DNA from: Chryseobacterium sp.
GTDB taxonomy: Bacteria; Bacteroidota; Bacteroidia; Flavobacteriales; Weeksellaceae
DNA length: 64,000 nucleotides
NCBI GenBank assembly: GCA_027492795.1
Contig: JAPUEB010000037.1
Coordinates: 107,311 to 171,310, forward strand
Reading direction: 5' to 3'
The notes beneath the pieces were generated by a model. The model did not search any database and had not been told where the DNA came from. It saw nothing but the letters and a program-made list of their open reading frames with translations. This document shows, piece by piece, positions 8,107-16,107 of the stretch. Within the stretch, counting starts at the first letter, position 1, and each line of letters begins with the position of its first letter. A program made the position numbers and the translations under genes.

Positions 8107-10302
8107 TTATTTCTTCACAATCAGTTTTTCTGAGTGTTTCTCTCCGTTTTCCAATTCAACATTAATAATGTAGTTTCCAGTTTGGAAGCCATCAAGACGT
8201 ATTTTGGTTTCTCCGGAAACATTTCCTTGCTTAATTAATCTTCCTGCCGCATCGTGAATCAAGAATTTTCCTTTTTCAGTACGATTTTTCGGCATTATTG
8301 TAACTTCTGAAGTTGCAGGATTAGGATAAATTGAGAAACTATTTCCAGCAGTTACTTCATTTGTTGCCATTGCGCCAGTAATAGAGAAGTTTGAAGAATT
8401 TAGTGCGTAATAAATATTTCCTACCGCTCTCACCATAATTCTTGCGTTCGCAACATTCTGATTTGGCAAAGTAACGGCTTGAGTTCCATCATTTGGTGTA
8501 TTTGCCAAAAGAACCGTATTGAACGTTAAACCACCATCTGTGGATAAAACTATATCAACATTTTGAGTATTAATTGTTCCGGCGTTTGTACCTGCAACAT
8601 TCCATGTAACTGTGGTTGCTGTGTTGGCTGTAAGCGCAGCGCTTGTAGTATGCGATGTTACTGTGAAAGGACCGTCATTGGTAACTGTTACCACCATTAA
8701 ATCACGAGAAGACTGTCCTCCACCTACTTTATTATCGCCTACTAGAAGTGAGAAATTAAGAGTTCTAGCCACACTTGGAGTAACTTCCCATGTTGGAATT
8801 AAGTTGTTGGCTACTACAGACGATAATAACGGAAAATATCTATTATTGGATGTTGAAGGAAGGCGAGATCTATAAAGAGGCCCTGTTGTTGCGGTAGAAA
8901 CTGGAGGTGCAGAAGTTGCAGCTCCCAAATCATATTGTTCCCATAAATAGGTAATTGCGTCACCATCCGGATCGCTTCCTGTTCCCGTTAAAACAAAAGC
9001 GGTACTTTTCGGGATAATATAGTCGGCTCCTGCATTTGCAGTAGGTTCGTTGTTACCAGTTGCAGTTAATGCAGCGCAAGAATTGCCAGATCCTGTAATA
9101 TAAGTGTACATTTGCAGTATGCTTCGCGCGTGGAAGTAGGGATCACTATTCATTTGCACATCCTCTCCTGTACAAATACCAGCATAACCCATAATAGTAG
9201 AACCACTTCCAGGTTCGTAAGCAGAAGACGCAGCTCTATTTCCACCACCACAATTTACAGAAGTACCATTAAAAGTATGATCTGCACCATATTGATGTCC
9301 CATTTCATGAGCTACATAATCAATATCAAAAGGATCTCCCACTGGAGCGCCAGAACCGGTAACACCTCTAGCTTTACTAGCAGTACATATTACACCCAAT
9401 CCTGCGAGCCCGCCACTGTTGGTGCCAAAAACGTGACCAATATCGTAATTTGCTGAACCAATAATATTATCTGTATTAGTTTGATTTTGATTAATCATTG
9501 TACCTGGATTTCCATTGCTGAAAGGATCCGTACTTGCATTGGTGTAAACTATTAAGTTATTATTTCCCACCATAATCATTCTAGAAGCCAATTGTTTCTC
9601 AAAAACCCCGTTCACACGGTTCATGGTTGTAGTCATAGCTGCCATTGCTGCTGCGACAGTTCCGCCATGAAAAGTTGTATATTCACCTGTTGCAGATAGT
9701 GCTAAACGATAGGTTCTCAAATTTCCGTCCTGAACTATAAGAGCTGATTTATTAAGGCTTGTTTGTTCTAAAGCCTCTAAAGATTCTTTCACACCACATT
9801 CAAAAAAGGAAGTTTTCTTGATATCACCTCTTTTATAAACAATGTAGGTGGAATTGTCTTTGGTGTAGCTGTCCATATAGCTCAAGCTATAATTATCGAG
9901 GTACATTAAGCTCAGTCCAAACTCAGGAGTTACGGCAATATACATATTGTTTTCTGGCTTATTTTTTTCCCATGCAATATAAGAACGTATTTCAGGAAAT
10001 TTTGCCTGTAGTTCAGGTTCCATAATTGAATTTTCCTGAACAACATAATTTCGGAAGTTTCCATCAGCGTCAGGAAACTTTATAACAAGACTTTCATTTT
10101 TAGAAAAACGTTGTGGCGCATTAGCCAAGTCTGCTTTCAATTGATTCAAATCTAGTTGGTATAGAAGGAACTTCACAGGGCTGGATCTGCGCTCACGCAA
10201 TTCCAAATTTCGAGCGCCATCTACTTTCGACCAATAATTTTGCTGCCCGAAAGAGAACATAATGCTAAAGAGAAGCAAAAGGGTAAAGATTTTTCTTTTC
10301 AT
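8107..10302 (-). CDS. Secreted metzincin-type zinc metalloprotease with T9SS sorting domain
   Basis: Extracellular protease of 731 aa. A Sec signal (residues 1-20, ending SFGQ) and a propeptide-like region of about 180 residues come first. The catalytic domain has the metzincin zinc motif HEMGHQYGADH (His332, Glu333, His336, His342) with a downstream Met-turn-like segment (TIMGYAGIC), as in reprolysin-like flavobacterial proteases. A beta-rich region (about 430-640) follows. The C-terminal 75 residues (YPNPATSEVTI...GNYIINVELENGEKHSEKLIVKK) form a type A T9SS sorting domain, so the protein is exported across the outer membrane by the gliding/secretion machinery. The small lipoprotein gene just upstream has the same orientation and may be co-transcribed. 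Confidence 0.92.
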   Translation of the reverse strand: MKRKIFTLLLLFSIMFSFGQQNYWSKVDGARNLELRERRSSPVKFLLYQLDLNQLKADLANAPQRFSKNESLVIKFPDADGNFRNYVVQENSIMEPELQAKFPEIRSYIAWEKNKPENNMYIAVTPEFGLSLMYLDNYSLSYMDSYTKDNSTYIVYKRGDIKKTSFFECGVKESLEALEQTSLNKSALIVQDGNLRTYRLALSATGEYTTFHGGTVAAAMAAMTTTMNRVNGVFEKQLASRMIMVGNNNLIVYTNASTDPFSNGNPGTMINQNQTNTDNIIGSANYDIGHVFGTNSGGLAGLGVICTASKARGVTGSGAPVGDPFDIDYVAHEMGHQYGADHTFNGTSVNCGGGNRAASSAYEPGSGSTIMGYAGICTGEDVQMNSDPYFHARSILQMYTYITGSGNSCAALTATGNNEPTANAGADYIIPKSTAFVLTGTGSDPDGDAITYLWEQYDLGAATSAPPVSTATTGPLYRSRLPSTSNNRYFPLLSSVVANNLIPTWEVTPSVARTLNFSLLVGDNKVGGGQSSRDLMVVTVTNDGPFTVTSHTTSAALTANTATTVTWNVAGTNAGTINTQNVDIVLSTDGGLTFNTVLLANTPNDGTQAVTLPNQNVANARIMVRAVGNIYYALNSSNFSITGAMATNEVTAGNSFSIYPNPATSEVTIMPKNRTEKGKFLIHDAAGRLIKQGNVSGETKIRLDGFQTGNYIINVELENGEKHSEKLIVKK

Positions 10303-10311
10303 AGGTTAATG

Positions 10312-10770
10312 TTATTTATAATTAATATTAATTTTCTTTATATCTAACTTTTCAAGAATTTTAACCATTACATTAGGTTGTGTTCTTGTATTCTTATTGA
10401 ATTGCGGATCATTGTATGGTGCAACATCTATCGTTAAAGTTCCTTTGTTAAAGCACATTTTTTGAATCTGAACACTATTTGTTGTTTTTACGACCGGTTT
10501 ATAAATAAGGTAGGTTTCATCTGCCTTTTCATAAACTGAACGTATGGGAGCCATTCTACCTTTTGGGCTTCTTTGATGGATAATTTTAAAGACGTCATCC
10601 ATTTTTTGTTGCGTGTCGATAACCAAAAATTCCTTCGTAGTCAAAGAATACGGGTAAGCATATATCTCCTCGAAAGCTATCTCTTTTCCGCTTGTACAGG
10701 AAGTTACAGATGCTTTTTGTGAGGAGCAGTTTGAAAACAAAATTAAAAGAAGAAAAGCTAAAATTTTCAT
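10312..10770 (-). CDS. Hypothetical lipoprotein, 152 aa
   Basis: The N-terminus MKILAFLLLILFSNCSSQ is a clear lipoprotein signal with Cys at residue 15. The mature part of about 135 residues is of mixed alpha/beta composition, has two more Cys (TSCTSGK, QKMCFNKG), and matches no family I recognise. It starts upstream of the metalloprotease gene and its stop lies 9 bases before the protease start, so they form a likely operon. The product may sit on the cell surface or in the periplasm. No function is proposed. Confidence 0.72.
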   Translation of the reverse strand: MKILAFLLLILFSNCSSQKASVTSCTSGKEIAFEEIYAYPYSLTTKEFLVIDTQQKMDDVFKIIHQRSPKGRMAPIRSVYEKADETYLIYKPVVKTTNSVQIQKMCFNKGTLTIDVAPYNDPQFNKNTRTQPNVMVKILEKLDIKKININYK

Positions 10771-10861
10771 TTCAAAATTTTTTCTAAAGATAAATCAAAA
10801 AAATTATTCCTGATTAAATAATATAAAAAAATCAACCTTTTGACGTATTATTAATAAGAAA

Positions 10862-10895
10862 ACAAAAAAACCGCTCCAATTTTTCGGAACGGTTT
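10862..10895 (-). terminator. Terminator of sucC
   Basis: On the minus strand, GAAACCGTTCCG pairs imperfectly with GGAGCGGTTT around an A/T loop and is followed by a T-run (seven A at 10864-10870 on the plus strand). It lies directly after the sucC stop codon. Confidence 0.75.
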
Positions 10896-10916
10896 CAATT
10901 ATTTATTGAATATCAC

Positions 10917-12110
10917 TTATTGTCCTAAGACTTCTTTCACCTTATTCGCTGCCTCTTCCAAGGTGATAGCAGAATGCACAGGAAGTCCAGAATCATCAAT
11001 CAATTTTTTCGCTTCCACGGCATTTGTTCCCTGAAGTCTTACGATTAAAGGTACCGGAAATTGTCCGATGGCTTTGTAAGCATCCACAACTCCTTGCGCT
11101 ACTCTATCGCAACGAACAATTCCTCCGAAAATATTAATTAAAATTGCTTTTACATTCGGGTCTTTCAAGATGATATCGAAAGCGGTTTTTACTCTCGCAG
11201 CATCTGCAGTTCCACCAACATCCAAGAAGTTTGCTGGATTTCCGCCGGAAAGTTTAATAATATCCATTGTTGCCATTGCAAGACCTGCTCCGTTTACCAT
11301 ACAAGCAACGTCGCCGTCCAATTTCACGAAATTCAGACCTGCTTCTCCTGCTTCTACATCCATTGGATCTTCTTCTCTCTTATCGCGCAGTTCAGCCAAA
11401 TCTTTGTGACGAAACAATGAATTGTCATCTAAAGTCACTTTTGCATCAACCGCAATAATTTTGTTATCAGAAGTTTTTAAAACAGGATTGATTTCAAACA
11501 ATGAAGCATCAATACCAACGTAAGCATTATATAAATTCGTAATGAATTTTGTAAATTCTTTGAAAGCATTGCCTTCCAAACCTAAATTAAAGGCAATTTT
11601 TCTTGCTTGGAAACCTTGCAAACCTAAAGCCGGGTCAATAATTTCGTTATGAATTAAGTGTGGCGTTACTTCTGCAACGTGCTCAATATCCATACCTCCT
11701 TCCGTAGAATATACAACCGTATTTTTACCTTGCGCTCTGTCCAAAAGGATGGAAACATAAAATTCTTTAGTTTCAGTTTCGCCCGGATAATACACATCTT
11801 CAGCCACGAGAACAGAATGAACTTTTTTACCTTCAGCAGAAGTTTGCGGCGTTATCAACTGCATTCCGATGATGTTTTGTGCGTTTTCTTTCAATTTTTC
11901 CAAATTCGGAGAAAACTTTACACCACCACCTTTTCCACGACCACCTGCGTGAACCTGCGCTTTTACAACCCAACCGTCTGCTCCGGTCATTTCCTTTAAT
12001 TTTCCGGCTGCATCTACGGCTTCGTCCACATTATTGGCAACAAAACCACGCTGAATTGCAACTCCATACTTCGATAAAATCTCTTTAGACTGATACTCGT
12101 GAAGATTCAT
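10917..12110 (-). CDS. sucC: Succinate-CoA ligase (ADP-forming), beta subunit
   Basis: TCA-cycle enzyme that makes ATP or GTP from succinyl-CoA together with the alpha subunit SucD. The 397 aa match the family length. The ATP-grasp domain begins MNLHEYQSKEILSKYGV and holds VKAQVHAGGRGKGGGVK. The CoA-ligase domain carries NGAGLAMATMDIIKLSGG, FLDVGG, ILINIFGGIVRCD and RLQGTNA. sucD is not adjacent, so the alpha subunit must be encoded elsewhere; separated sucC and sucD are known in flavobacteria. A TAAATTTG promoter element sits about 38 bases upstream, and a terminator follows, so it appears to be transcribed alone. Confidence 0.97.
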   Translation of the reverse strand: MNLHEYQSKEILSKYGVAIQRGFVANNVDEAVDAAGKLKEMTGADGWVVKAQVHAGGRGKGGGVKFSPNLEKLKENAQNIIGMQLITPQTSAEGKKVHSVLVAEDVYYPGETETKEFYVSILLDRAQGKNTVVYSTEGGMDIEHVAEVTPHLIHNEIIDPALGLQGFQARKIAFNLGLEGNAFKEFTKFITNLYNAYVGIDASLFEINPVLKTSDNKIIAVDAKVTLDDNSLFRHKDLAELRDKREEDPMDVEAGEAGLNFVKLDGDVACMVNGAGLAMATMDIIKLSGGNPANFLDVGGTADAARVKTAFDIILKDPNVKAILINIFGGIVRCDRVAQGVVDAYKAIGQFPVPLIVRLQGTNAVEAKKLIDDSGLPVHSAITLEEAANKVKEVLGQ

Positions 12111-12147
12111 AATATTTAATTAGATTTAATTTTTTCTTAAAGATTTA

Positions 12148-12155
12148 CAAATTTA
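12148..12155 (-). promoter_or_regulatory. Candidate -7 element of sucC
   Basis: TAAATTTG on the minus strand matches TAnnTTTG. The predicted start near 12142 gives a leader of about 30 bases. I see no clear -33 TTTG at the expected spacing. Confidence 0.5.
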
Positions 12156-12196
12156 CGAAAAGTTTGGAAGATGGGAGATGGAAGATGGAAGAATTT

Positions 12197-12385
12197 TGTT
12201 AGGGTGTGTCCCTCGCCAAAACTCTAAAACCTTATAGGTTTCGGAAACCTATAAGGTTTACCAGCAGCGTCAGGTCGCTACGTCCGCTCCTACTCCTCGC
12301 GCCAACGCTAAATCCTAAGCCTGTCCTGAGCTTGTCGAAGGGCTTGCTGTGGGGTATCCGCTACCATCGCTCACACGGGATTGGG
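12197..12385. repeat. Composite palindromic element, copy 1
   Basis: The core is a 30-base palindrome (ACCTTATAGGTTTCGG and its complement, about 12230-12260). It is followed by CAGCGTC-GGTCGCTACGTCCGCT, a variable interior, and CGCTACCATCGCT. The same ordered blocks occur at 20704-20880. Tips GGTGTG (left) and CACACG (right) are complementary. Two heptamer-like GGAAGAT units lie just upstream (12167-12196). No coding potential is convincing here. Confidence 0.75.
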
Positions 12386-12465
12386 AAATCAAAAAGATTG
12401 AGTTTTAAAAAGAAATTTGCAATTTTTAAAATTTTGTGGAAAAAACATTCGGCTTCCCGATATAT

Positions 12466-12548
12466 CGGGACAGGCAATCCGGAGCCGCCTTCAATCTCGC
12501 AAATCATTTCTACACATATTGCGCTCCTACGGAGCGCCCAACCAATAA
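12466..12548. repeat. Small palindromes including a REP-like unit
   Basis: CCCGATATATCGGG is a perfect palindrome. Read on the minus strand, GCGCTCCGTAGGAGCGC followed by AATATGTGTAG resembles the REP units around the RAYT gene (hairpin plus a short TTGGT-like tail). This fills the rest of the spacer between sucC and the small zinc-ribbon-like genes. Confidence 0.5.
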
Positions 12549-12573
12549 ATTTCAAAACTATCAAAATAAAAAA

Positions 12574-12831
12574 TCACAGGAGTCTATTCATCTGTTTACA
12601 AACTTCAAAAAGTTCTTCCGGCATTTTCACAAAAGGTCCGTGTTCGTAATATTCGTCCAATTCAGAAATTTTAGCAGAATATGTCTTTCCCAGCGGAAAA
12701 ATGGGGAAACCATAAAAAGCGGCATAATTTCTATAAATACAAAATTCAACATCCCGAAGTTGATTCTTGTAATAAACATTCTTGGTTTTTCTTTCAACCA
12801 AAACCTTTATATAATTTCCGGTTTTATACAT
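12574..12831 (-). CDS. Small zinc-ribbon-like paralogue lacking the Cys ligands
   Basis: 85 aa from ATG at 12831; an in-frame TTG lies three bases upstream. The central pattern YRNYAAFYGFPIFPLGKTYS and the end EHGPFVKMPEELFEVCKQ closely match the upstream neighbour, so the two are tandem paralogues. The shape recalls small zinc-ribbon proteins with a 'FWIPLFPIGK' segment, but the expected CxxC pairs are absent (one Cys at FCIYRN). Its ATG overlaps the neighbour's TGA stop by one base, which implies translational coupling. Function unknown. Confidence 0.65.
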   Translation of the reverse strand: MYKTGNYIKVLVERKTKNVYYKNQLRDVEFCIYRNYAAFYGFPIFPLGKTYSAKISELDEYYEHGPFVKMPEELFEVCKQMNRLL

Positions 12832-13088
12832 CAATAACTTCTGCCCACTTGTTTACAGACCTCCAACAAATCTTCCGGCATTTTTGAAAAAGTTCCCTGC
12901 TCAAAATATTCATCGGAATGTGGAATATAAACAGAATAACTTTTACCAAGCGGAATTAGGGGAATAAAAAAGAGTTCAAAATATCTTTTATAAATGGTAA
13001 TCACGGCGTTCACCTCAAAACCGTTTCTGTAGATTTTGCGGTTTTCTTTTCCGACAGGCTTTTTATTGAATCCGAAGATGAAAAACAT
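12831..13088 (-). CDS. Small zinc-ribbon-like paralogue, 85 aa
   Basis: The start MFFIFGFNKKPVGKENRKIY resembles zinc-ribbon family proteins that open MFFIFG, but the positions expected to be CxxC read KIYRNG. The YFELFFIPLIPLGKSYSVY and SKMPEDLLEVCKQ segments align with the downstream paralogue (12574-12831). The pair looks like a duplication in which both copies lost metal binding. It is the first gene of the two-gene unit. Neither protein has a membrane segment that I can call with confidence. Function unknown. Confidence 0.65.
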   Translation of the reverse strand: MFFIFGFNKKPVGKENRKIYRNGFEVNAVITIYKRYFELFFIPLIPLGKSYSVYIPHSDEYFEQGTFSKMPEDLLEVCKQVGRSY

Positions 13089-13130
13089 ATTTTTTTAGTT
13101 GGAAGATGGATGTTGGATGTTGGAAGACTT

Positions 13131-13487
13131 CTACTGAACTCTTTTATAGTTCTTTTTTAGATAATTAATTTTAAAAGATAACTCAAAAGGTTCTATTTTA
13201 CTTACTTTTGAAGAGTCTTTTCTTTTTGTGACAAAAAGTTTTAATTCCTTGTTGCTTTTGCTCCAATTTCCAGAATAACTTTTTTTATCAATTTCATCAA
13301 ATCCAAAATAACTATGAGTTTTCTTAAATGTAGAGTCCTTATATAGGATAATACTGTCGTATTCGGAATAGTTTTTATAGTGGTTTTTGAATGTTTCTCT
13401 TTTTATTTGAACATAAACCGAATGAATTTTCTGCGCATCCAAAAAATTAAAAAATAATAGAGAGAATATGCAGAAAAATACTTTCAT
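13131..13487 (-). CDS. Hypothetical secreted protein, 118 aa
   Basis: A Sec-type signal (MKVFFCIFSLLFFNFLDAQ) is followed by about 100 residues rich in Lys, Ser and Tyr, with beta-strand-like alternation (YDSIILYKDSTFKK, SGNWSKSNKELKLFV). The 'YSGNWS...' motif resembles small beta-barrel lipocalin-like domains of uncharacterised flavobacterial secreted proteins, but I cannot place it in a family. A heptamer-type repeat (TTGGAAGATGGATG) lies just beyond its stop at about 13098-13126. Confidence 0.6.
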   Translation of the reverse strand: MKVFFCIFSLLFFNFLDAQKIHSVYVQIKRETFKNHYKNYSEYDSIILYKDSTFKKTHSYFGFDEIDKKSYSGNWSKSNKELKLFVTKRKDSSKVSKIEPFELSFKINYLKKNYKRVQ

Positions 13488-13504
13488 CTAAGCAAAATTA
13501 AAAC

Positions 13505-13891
13505 TCAAATTTTATTCTTAACAAAATAGAAAATCAGCATCACCCAAGAAATAATCATCAGCAATCCGCCAATTGGTGTTATTGGGCCTAGAAATTTCAA
13601 ATTTGTGCCCCAATAATCCTGAAACGCCAGAAAATAAATACTCACCGAAAAAAGCAGCGTTCCGAAAATCATCAACCAAGAAATCCAGTTTTCAGATTTG
13701 GTTTCAAATTTCAAAATATAGCCGACTATCAAAAGAAAAAATGCGGCATACATTTGATAACGAACGCCGGTTTCAAAACTTTGCAACTTCTCCACCGATA
13801 AAATTTTCTTGAAAGCGTGCGCTCCAAACGCTCCTAAAATCACGGAAACCAGTCCGTAAACTGCGCCTATTACTAATGTTAATGTTTTCAT
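13505..13891 (-). CDS. DUF423 family membrane protein (YgdD-like)
   Basis: Inner-membrane protein of 128 aa with four hydrophobic segments. The family signature at the start reads GAVYGLVSVILGAFGAHAFKK, then LQSFETGVRYQMYAAFFLL, and the fourth segment contains PIGGLLMIISWVML. Length and motif order fit DUF423/YgdD, whose biochemical role is not established. The downstream 118-aa gene begins 17 bases later in the same direction, so they may be co-transcribed. Confidence 0.9.
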   Translation of the reverse strand: MKTLTLVIGAVYGLVSVILGAFGAHAFKKILSVEKLQSFETGVRYQMYAAFFLLIVGYILKFETKSENWISWLMIFGTLLFSVSIYFLAFQDYWGTNLKFLGPITPIGGLLMIISWVMLIFYFVKNKI

Positions 13892-13928
13892 TTTATTTAT
13901 AAGATATTATATTTCAGATATTTCACAT

Positions 13929-14258
13929 TTAATTTTCACACATTTCATCCAATTTCTGATAATATTTTTCATTCCATAATTGGTCTCTTTTATATTCATC
14001 AACATTCAACATTTCAAAAACTTCATCAATTTTTTTAATTGATTTATCTCTAAATTTATGTGCTTCATTTTCAGAACTACAAAAATATGTATGAAACATA
14101 ACTCCATAAATTCCAAGAGTAACTGAAAAAGGAGCAACTTGTCCATTTTTTTCAATGGTAATTCTCGCGCCAAAAATATTTTCAAAATCCGAGATTATAA
14201 TTCCTTGTTCTGAACCTTTTTCGCCGATACTATTTCCATTGTCAAAAATATTCCACAT
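13929..14258 (-). CDS. Hypothetical cytoplasmic protein, 109 aa
   Basis: No signal or membrane segment. It begins MWNIFDNGNSIGEKGSEQGIIISDF, continues with a beta-rich part (ARITIEKNGQVAPFSVTLGIYGVMFHTYF) and ends in charged helices. Similar short proteins with an 'SE.G.I..DEEH..GARITLE' opening and unknown function occur in scattered bacteria (recalled, not searched). Its start codon directly abuts the stop of a 54-aa membrane ORF, so the two are probably translated together. Confidence 0.65.
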   Translation of the reverse strand: MWNIFDNGNSIGEKGSEQGIIISDFENIFGARITIEKNGQVAPFSVTLGIYGVMFHTYFCSSENEAHKFRDKSIKKIDEVFEMLNVDEYKRDQLWNEKYYQKLDEMCEN

Positions 14259-14423
14259 TTAATGTTGCAAATACTGCGTATAAATTTTAAAAATCAAACT
14301 AAGCAAACCAATTGCAATAAACATCCAGGCAAATTTCTTTGAACTTGCAAAACCTGGATTATTAGTCGTTTTCAGAAACAAACCAAAACCGAGAACAAAG
14401 ATTGATACGATAATTCCGAACAT
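14259..14423 (-). CDS. Small membrane protein, 54 aa
   Basis: Minus-strand ORF from ATG at 14423 to TAA at 14259-14261. It opens MFGIIVSIFVLGFGLFLK, has a short polar loop (TTNNPGFASSKK) and a second hydrophobic segment (FAWMFIAIGLLSLIFKIY), so two membrane helices in a hairpin. The stop codon is immediately followed by the start of the 109-aa gene, with no spacer. This arrangement and the clean two-helix layout support a real gene despite its size. Function unknown. Confidence 0.6.
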   Translation of the reverse strand: MFGIIVSIFVLGFGLFLKTTNNPGFASSKKFAWMFIAIGLLSLIFKIYTQYLQH

Positions 14424-14478
14424 AATTATAGATTTCAGGTATTAACTTTAGATTTATCATTTTTATTTGACCTAGGAG

Positions 14479-14668
14479 TTTTTTGCGTTAAGAAAATTTT
14501 TAAAAGTTCCGTTAAAAAATTCTCCCTGTTTGAGCGCGCTAGAATTTATCTTTGACAAATAAATTTTTCAATCGCGCGAGTTTGGAGAATTTTAGGAAGT
14601 TTTAAAAATTTTTAGCAAAAAAATCCAAGTCTTGAATTTTTGGTTCTTTTGTTTCAAGACAAAAGAAC
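14479..14668. repeat. Long imperfect palindrome plus pseudoknot-type motif
   Basis: 14479-14619 is a long imperfect palindrome (TTTTTGCG...TTTTTAAAA against TTTTAAAAATTTTTAGCAAA, with inner arms near AATTCTCC and GGAGAATT). Then GTCTTGAA (14629-14636) pairs with TTCAAGAC (14653-14660), while GTTCTTTTG (14643-14651) pairs with CAAAAGAAC (14660-14668). The two pairs interleave. The motif lies just downstream of the HMG-CoA reductase stop codon. Confidence 0.6.
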
Positions 14669-14673
14669 ATAAA

Positions 14674-16002
14674 TTATTTTTCCCGCAATCTTTCCAACTC
14701 CGCAATCACTTCGTGATGACTCACTGTTTTATCTTTAAAATAATTCACAAAATGCTGCTTCTCCTCTTCTGTTGCTCCCATTTGGTTCAGGATATTGAAC
14801 AAATGCATTTTCATATGACCTTTTTGAATTCCCGTCGTCACCAACGAACGTAGCGCACCAAAATTCTGCGCCAATCCTGAAACTGCCAAAATACTCATCA
14901 GTTCCTGAGCAGATGGTTTTCCGAGTAACGCTAACGAAAACTTCACCAGAGGATGCAAATTCGTCAAACCTCCAACAACACCCACAGAAATAGGCAAATC
15001 AATCCAAAATCTGAAAATTCCGTTATCGATGGTGCAATGTGTTAAACTTTTATATTTTCCGTCTTTCGCAGCGTAAGCGTGAGCGCAGGCTTCTGTTGCG
15101 CGGAAATCGTTTCCGGTGGCAATAACAACGGCATCAACACCATTCATAATTCCCTTGTTGTGTGTTGTCGCACGAAACGGTTCAATTTCGGCAATTGTAA
15201 CGGCTTGTTTAAATTTCCTTGCAAATTCTTCGTTGGAAATTCCGCTATCGTCCTTCAAATCGTCAATTTTACAGGAAACTTCAGCTCTTACAATACAATC
15301 TGGTGTGAAATTCGACAAAATATTCATCACAATTTGCAAAGAATCTTTTTCTTCCTGCGTGAAACTTTCTTCGTTGGAAACCTCTTCTTTCAGAGTTTTT
15401 CCAAACTGTTCCAAACAAGAATTAATGAAATTTGCGCCCATAGAATCCACGGTGTCAAAACTCGCTTTCAGTTGGAAATAATTGTCCATTTCCGCTGTTT
15501 TATCAATCAGTCGGATATTCAAAATTCCACCGCCACGATTCCGCATATTTTTCGTAATGTCTTCAGTTGCTTCAAAAAGGCGTTTTTTCAGTTTGAAATT
15601 GAAAAAATGGTGTAATTTATGCGGTTCCACATTCAAAATAAAATGCGTGTGACCCAATTTTTTGGTATTAATAATCGTGGTTTTGAAACCGCCTTTATCC
15701 AGCCAAAATTTTGCTGCTTTTGATGCTGCTGCTACCACAGAACTTTCTTCCACTGCCATTGGTAACGCCAAAAGTTTCCCGTCAATCAAAAAATTCGGGG
15801 CAATTCCGTAAGGCATATAAAAATTGGAAATCGTATTTTCAGAAAACTCCTCGTGCAGTTTTTGCAGTTGTGGATTTTCGTTCCAATATTGCGCTAAAAT
15901 CGTCTGATAATCTTGGTTTCCCTCCAAATATTCATTAACAATCCAATCAATTTTCTGCTGCTTCGTCAATTTGGAAAAACCTTCCACCGGCTTGTGATTC
16001 AT
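14674..16002 (-). CDS. Hydroxymethylglutaryl-CoA reductase, class II type
   Basis: Converts HMG-CoA to mevalonate, or the reverse, using NAD(P)H. The 442 aa match class II bacterial enzymes and have no membrane anchor. Key segments: ENTISNFYMPYGIAPNFLIDG, PMAVEESSVVAAASKAAKFW (substrate-binding with the catalytic Glu), an RGGGILNIRL region, the nucleotide-binding part ATGNDFRATEACAHAYA with the catalytic Asp, and the C-terminal flap SHHEV with the catalytic His. 'Degradative' annotations are common, but in this lineage it could serve the mevalonate route to isoprenoids. No other mevalonate gene is in the window. A TATCTTTG promoter element lies 20 bases upstream. Confidence 0.93.
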   Translation of the reverse strand: MNHKPVEGFSKLTKQQKIDWIVNEYLEGNQDYQTILAQYWNENPQLQKLHEEFSENTISNFYMPYGIAPNFLIDGKLLALPMAVEESSVVAAASKAAKFWLDKGGFKTTIINTKKLGHTHFILNVEPHKLHHFFNFKLKKRLFEATEDITKNMRNRGGGILNIRLIDKTAEMDNYFQLKASFDTVDSMGANFINSCLEQFGKTLKEEVSNEESFTQEEKDSLQIVMNILSNFTPDCIVRAEVSCKIDDLKDDSGISNEEFARKFKQAVTIAEIEPFRATTHNKGIMNGVDAVVIATGNDFRATEACAHAYAAKDGKYKSLTHCTIDNGIFRFWIDLPISVGVVGGLTNLHPLVKFSLALLGKPSAQELMSILAVSGLAQNFGALRSLVTTGIQKGHMKMHLFNILNQMGATEEEKQHFVNYFKDKTVSHHEVIAELERLREK

Positions 16003-16021
16003 ACCTTAAAATTTGAAATAT

Positions 16022-16029
16022 CAAAGATA
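16022..16029 (-). promoter_or_regulatory. Candidate -7 element of HMG-CoA reductase gene
   Basis: TATCTTTG on the minus strand fits TAnnTTTG and would start transcription near 16016, giving a leader of roughly 15 bases before ATG 16002. The region just upstream holds heptamer-like GGAAGAT repeats (16041-16070). Confidence 0.5.
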
Positions 16030-16107
16030 GGAATTTTTGGCTGGAAGATGGATGCCGGAAGTTGGAAGAGCTAAAAAATAATCAGTATTTAGAAGGAAAC
16101 TGTGGTG

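Noticed and set aside
12206..12649. Overlapping open frames on both strands in the sucC downstream spacer (about 147, 133 and 67 codons)
   Set aside because: They run through palindromic repeats (TATAGG palindrome, CCCGATATATCGGG) and have no family resemblance. Their length comes from repeat composition.
14674..16002. Opposite-strand frames of 121 and 178 codons within HMG-CoA reductase
   Set aside because: They lie opposite a clearly conserved enzyme gene and match no family; ordinary shadow frames.
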